Shown here one piece after another: positions 6,624 to 9,432 of a stretch of DNA of 9,432 nucleotides. This DNA is from DATFKA01 sp042095835 (lineage in GTDB: Bacteria; Bacteroidota; Bacteroidia; Chitinophagales; Saprospiraceae). Position numbers and translations under genes: made by a program. Each line of letters starts with the position of its first letter. Position 1 is the stretch's first letter. The notes beneath the pieces are model-generated. The model did no database searches. It saw only the letters and a list, made by a program, of their open reading frames with translations, and was not told the origin of the DNA. The stretch covers positions 1-9,432 of the forward strand of contig JBELML010000185.1 in assembly GCA_042095835.1 (NCBI GenBank). Direction: 5' to 3'.

Positions 6624-8699
6624 ATGAGAAATATAAAATATCTATTTGGTCTACTACTCTGTTTATCAGTAAGTGGATCATTAATTGCGCAGGAAGATTT
6701 CCGAAAAACGGCTCCGAAAGGAGGTCCTGCCCCAAAGATTGAACTTGGCGAAGCCAAAATGACTACTTTAGATAATGGCCTTAAAGTCATCGTAGTAGAA
6801 AACAGTCGCCTTCCGGTAGTCTCTTTTAACTTATCTATCGATGTACCTAATATGGTAGAGGGTGAAAAAGCTGGTGCAGCTAGTATTGCCGGGCAGTTAC
6901 TCCCAACGGGTACCACCTCAAAAACTAAAGCAGAAATTGATGAAGCCGTAGACTTTTTAGGAGCTACCTTCAATGTTTCGGGCGGAGGTATCTTTGCCTC
7001 TAGTTTAAAAAAGAGTAGTAAAGCCATCCTCGATATCATGTCGGAGGTCCTCTACTCTCCAAGTTTCCCAGAGGCGGAGTTTGATAAAATCAAGCAGCAA
7101 ACTTTATCTGCTATTGCTGCAAACAACTCTGATCCCAATGCGATCTCATCAAGAGTTGCTAATGTAGTGCGCTACGGTACAGACCACCCATTTGGTGAGT
7201 ATATTACTGAAGAGACTATTACTAATATTACCCTTGATGATTGCAAGAGCTATTATAGCACCTACTTCAAACCAAATATTTCTTATCTGGTTGTAGTTGG
7301 TGATATTAAAGAAAGCGAAGCTATCAAACTGGTCAAAGAATACTTTGGCAAATGGGAGAAAGCAGAGGTACCGATGCCGAAGTACGACCAACCTAAGGGA
7401 CCAGCTAAAACTAAAGTACAGTTGGTCAATAAAACAGGCGCTGTACAGTCGGTCATCAATGTTACCTATCCAGTAGATCTAAAACCCAAGGCCGAAGATC
7501 GTATGGCGGCTAGAGTGATGAATACCATTTTGGGTAGTGGATCTAGAGGTCGTTTATTCCAGAACTTGAGAGAGGACAAAGGCTATACTTATGGTGCTTA
7601 TTCTTCTTTAGGTTCGAGTAGAGAAATCGGCTCCTTTAATGCAAGTGCTAGTGTGCGTAATGAAGTTACGGATAGCTCCGTTACACAGATTCTCATGGAG
7701 ATGGATCGCATCCGTACCGAAAAGGTAAGTGAGGATATTCTTGCAGAAACTAAAGCAAAAATTGCAGGTAGTTTTGGCCGTAGCCTAGAGCAAGCACAAA
7801 CCATTGCTAATTTTGCTTTACAGAAAGAGTTGAATGGGCTAAAAGATGACCACTACGCTACCTACTTACAGCGTCTAGAGGCCGTAACTGCTGAAGATGT
7901 TATGGCTGCTGCCAAAAAGTACATTCACCCAGAAAATGCCAATATCGTTATTGTCGGTGATCAGGAAGCTGTCCAGGAAAGTCTGGGGCAATTTGGAGAA
8001 GTGGCTGTTTTGGATATTTATGGCGAACCTGTGAAAGCTGCTGCTAGTGCCGGCGATGCTTCTCCAGAATCCGTAATTAATAGCTACTTTGCCGCTATCG
8101 GTGGTAAAGCTGCTGTAGAAGGTGTCAAGAATATGACCCTCAATATGGAAGCCACCGTACAAGGAATGGCTGTTGCCTTCGAACAGATCAAAACGAGCGA
8201 AGGTAAAATGGCGATGAAAGTAGTCGCTATGGGTAATACCATGCAGGAAATTAAATTCGATGGTACCAAAGGTTCTATGTCTGCAATGGGCCAAAGCCAA
8301 GCCATTGAAGGCGAAGCTGCCGATGGTATGAAAGTACAAGCATTAGTATTCCCGGAATTAGCTTATACCGCAGGTGGCTACGAAATGGAGCTTAAAGGTA
8401 TTGAAGCAGTAGACGGTCAAGATGCCTATGTTTTAAAACTAGGTGATGCTTCTGGCAACTCCATCGTAGAGTACTATTCGGTTGAAACGGGACTTAAGTT
8501 GCGTACAGTTGCTACTGCTAAAGCAATGGGCCAAACTGTGACAACAACTTCAGATTTCGCCGATTACACCGAAATCAATGGAATCTTAGTTCCCTACACC
8601 ATCAAGCAATCAGGAGCTATGCCTTTCCCTATTGAGATGAAGGTAAAAAGCGCTTCTACTAACGATGACTTAGATACCACTATCTTTGAGGTAAAATAA
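6624..8699 (+). CDS. M16 family non-catalytic subunit with C-terminal LolA-like domain (exported)
   Basis: I start this 691-aa protein at the ATG at 6624, because it gives a clean signal peptide (MRNIKYLFGLLLCLSVSGSL, cut after IAQ or near it). The upstream in-frame TTG at 6606 would put six extra residues before it. Residues about 40-460 are two M16 halves. The zinc motif is absent: the HxxEH positions read Ser87, Gly90 and Gln91 in AASIAGQLL. The Arg310/Tyr323 pair in RGRLFQNLREDKGYTYG is intact. A linker rich in Ala and Gly (about 460-479) leads to a beta-rich domain (480-691) starting SPESVINSYFAAIGG, with later EYYSVETGLKLR and FADYTEINGILVPY. This is the LolA-like pattern seen on many Bacteroidota M16 proteins. 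It probably pairs with the catalytic subunit encoded 36 bp upstream. The C-terminal domain may bind lipid or lipoprotein substrate (inference). Confidence 0.92.
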   Translation: MRNIKYLFGLLLCLSVSGSLIAQEDFRKTAPKGGPAPKIELGEAKMTTLDNGLKVIVVENSRLPVVSFNLSIDVPNMVEGEKAGAASIAGQLLPTGTTSKTKAEIDEAVDFLGATFNVSGGGIFASSLKKSSKAILDIMSEVLYSPSFPEAEFDKIKQQTLSAIAANNSDPNAISSRVANVVRYGTDHPFGEYITEETITNITLDDCKSYYSTYFKPNISYLVVVGDIKESEAIKLVKEYFGKWEKAEVPMPKYDQPKGPAKTKVQLVNKTGAVQSVINVTYPVDLKPKAEDRMAARVMNTILGSGSRGRLFQNLREDKGYTYGAYSSLGSSREIGSFNASASVRNEVTDSSVTQILMEMDRIRTEKVSEDILAETKAKIAGSFGRSLEQAQTIANFALQKELNGLKDDHYATYLQRLEAVTAEDVMAAAKKYIHPENANIVIVGDQEAVQESLGQFGEVAVLDIYGEPVKAAASAGDASPESVINSYFAAIGGKAAVEGVKNMTLNMEATVQGMAVAFEQIKTSEGKMAMKVVAMGNTMQEIKFDGTKGSMSAMGQSQAIEGEAADGMKVQALVFPELAYTAGGYEMELKGIEAVDGQDAYVLKLGDASGNSIVEYYSVETGLKLRTVATAKAMGQTVTTTSDFADYTEINGILVPYTIKQSGAMPFPIEMKVKSASTNDDLDTTIFEVK

Positions 8700-8727
8700 T
8701 GAGCAAATAGTGATCTGCTAAAGCTAG

Positions 8728-8765
8728 ACCGGATAATGTTCCAATGGAATATTATCCGGTTTTTT
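8728..8765 (+). terminator. Rho-independent terminator of the M16 operon
   Basis: A 15-bp stem with one G-U pair runs from ACCGGATAATGTTCC (8728-8742) to GGAATATTATCCGGT (8746-8760), with loop AAT. A T-run follows (8760-8765). It begins 29 bp after the operon's last stop codon. Confidence 0.92.
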
Positions 8766-8857
8766 AATTTACATTTACAGCTATAAAAATTAATCACGAA
8801 AATGTATTTTTATCTATATCAAAACATCACAACTTCTCCAAATCACCACATAAGGCT

Positions 8858-9352
8858 ATGATTCAAATCTTCATCACAGGCGGCACCTTCGACAAGGAAT
8901 ATAACTACATCAACGGTACCTTGTTTTTTAAAGACACGCACATTCCGGCCATGCTAAAAAGAGGCCGTTGTACACTTGATGTTGATGTCAAAACCCTCAT
9001 GATGGTCGATAGTCTGGAAATGACCGAAGAAGATCGCGCCATCATTGCACATAATTGCAAACGCACTAAATCCGATCAAATCGTGATCACTCATGGTACA
9101 GATTCAGTCGTTCAAACCGCCGCTTATTTAGCTGAGCAAAACCTCCACGAGAAAACTGTAGTACTCACCGGGGCCATGATTCCCTATGCTTTTGGAACTT
9201 CTTCGGACGGATTTTTTAATTTAGGTAGTGCTTTAGCTTTTTCTCAGGTCTTGTCACCAGGTGTATATGTAGCCATGAATGGTCGCTGCTATCCTTGGAA
9301 TCAGGTGATAAAGAATCGAAAAACCGGCTTTTTTGAGGAACAGACTGGATGA
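8858..9352 (+). CDS. Single-domain asparaginase-like protein
   Basis: This 164-aa protein matches only the N-terminal domain of bacterial L-asparaginases, which are usually 320-350 aa. The catalytic elements of that domain are all visible. ITGGTFDK carries Thr10, equivalent to the nucleophile Thr12 of E. coli AnsB. VDSLEMT contains the substrate-loop Ser52. ITHGTDSV carries Thr81-Asp82, equivalent to Thr89-Asp90. LTGAMIP follows, and Lys152 in NQVIKNRKTGFF lines up with Lys162. The protein stops where the C-terminal domain would begin, and no remnant of that domain follows in the 80 bases after the TGA, so it looks like a naturally short protein and not a broken gene. I recall similar stand-alone proteins annotated as asparaginase-domain proteins in other bacteria. 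There is no signal peptide, so it is cytoplasmic. AAGG six bases before the ATG may aid initiation. Whether it hydrolyses asparagine is unknown. Confidence 0.85.
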   Translation: MIQIFITGGTFDKEYNYINGTLFFKDTHIPAMLKRGRCTLDVDVKTLMMVDSLEMTEEDRAIIAHNCKRTKSDQIVITHGTDSVVQTAAYLAEQNLHEKTVVLTGAMIPYAFGTSSDGFFNLGSALAFSQVLSPGVYVAMNGRCYPWNQVIKNRKTGFFEEQTG

Positions 9353-9383
9353 TACGGTGGTTTAAAATTAAAAACACCATTGA

Positions 9384-9409
9384 CTCTATGAAACTCTATG
9401 CCCTCTGTG
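9384..9409 (+). repeat. Short tandem heptamer cluster, CTCTATG/CTCTGTG
   Basis: CTCTATG occurs at 9384-9390 and 9394-9400, and CTCTGTG at 9403-9409, followed by GTTCAAAT. Similar CTCTGTG-type strings recur in intergenic DNA of many bacteria in my recollection, so this may be one copy of a dispersed intergenic repeat. It lies just after the asparaginase-like gene, near the window edge. Confidence 0.4.
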
Positions 9410-9432
9410 GTTCAAATAAATATACAAATGAA

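Noticed and set aside
6599..7039. 146-codon minus-strand frame opposite the second M16 gene
   Set aside because: It is a shadow of the coding strand. Its low-complexity Pro/Ser/Ala composition and lack of any motif fit an antisense frame.
7875..8339. 154-codon minus-strand frame opposite the LolA-like domain
   Set aside because: It is His/Phe/Ser-rich, as expected when a Lys/Glu/Met/Ala-rich coding strand is read in antisense, and shows no recognisable features.
9356..9378. GGTGGTTT / AAAACACC hairpin after the asparaginase-like gene
   Set aside because: It has one mismatch, a loop and flanks rich in A, and no T-run after it, so it is too weak to call a terminator.

Overview
The window looks like a chromosomal segment from a Bacteroidota bacterium, probably of the Saprospiria/Lewinella type. 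This rests on recognition, not on a search. The signs are AT-rich intergenic DNA, starts without strong Shine-Dalgarno sequences, candidate TTG / TAnnTTTG-type promoters, an AraC-type DNA-binding domain joined to a histidine-kinase-like helical region, a helical-repeat protein of a style I associate with this phylum, and a typical Bacteroidota pair of exported M16 peptidases.

Layout. A possible 3' end of an unknown plus-strand gene occupies the first 63 bases. A minus-strand pair follows: a 133-aa protein with a Cys-x5-Cys motif (876-1277), then a 224-aa AraC-family regulator (148-822). An AT-rich gap of about 480 bp with no convincing gene separates them from a 511-aa TPR-like protein on the plus strand (1760-3295). 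That gene converges on a 316-aa coiled-coil protein on the minus strand (3315-4265), and a hairpin between them probably ends both. The next gap (4266-4499) is a divergent promoter region with a perfect 15-bp inverted repeat. After it come a YkuK/DUF458-type RNase H-fold protein (4500-4970) with a strong terminator, the two-gene M16 operon (5265-6587 and 6624-8699) with another strong terminator, and a one-domain asparaginase-like protein (8858-9352).

How the genes work together. The clearest functional unit is the M16 pair. The first protein has the complete zinc site. The second lacks the zinc site but keeps the Arg/Tyr pair that the first has partly lost, and it carries a LolA-like C-terminal domain. 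Together they look like an obligate two-subunit protease of the cell envelope. The AraC regulator and its small partner may form a regulatory pair. The TPR-like, coiled-coil, YkuK and asparaginase-like genes each appear to be transcribed alone.

No phage, transposon, CRISPR array, tRNA or rRNA is visible. I see no clear case for a wholly new multi-gene system. The most interesting points are the His-less kinase-like domain on the AraC protein, the split M16 active site, the solitary asparaginase N-domain, and the palindrome at 4294-4326.
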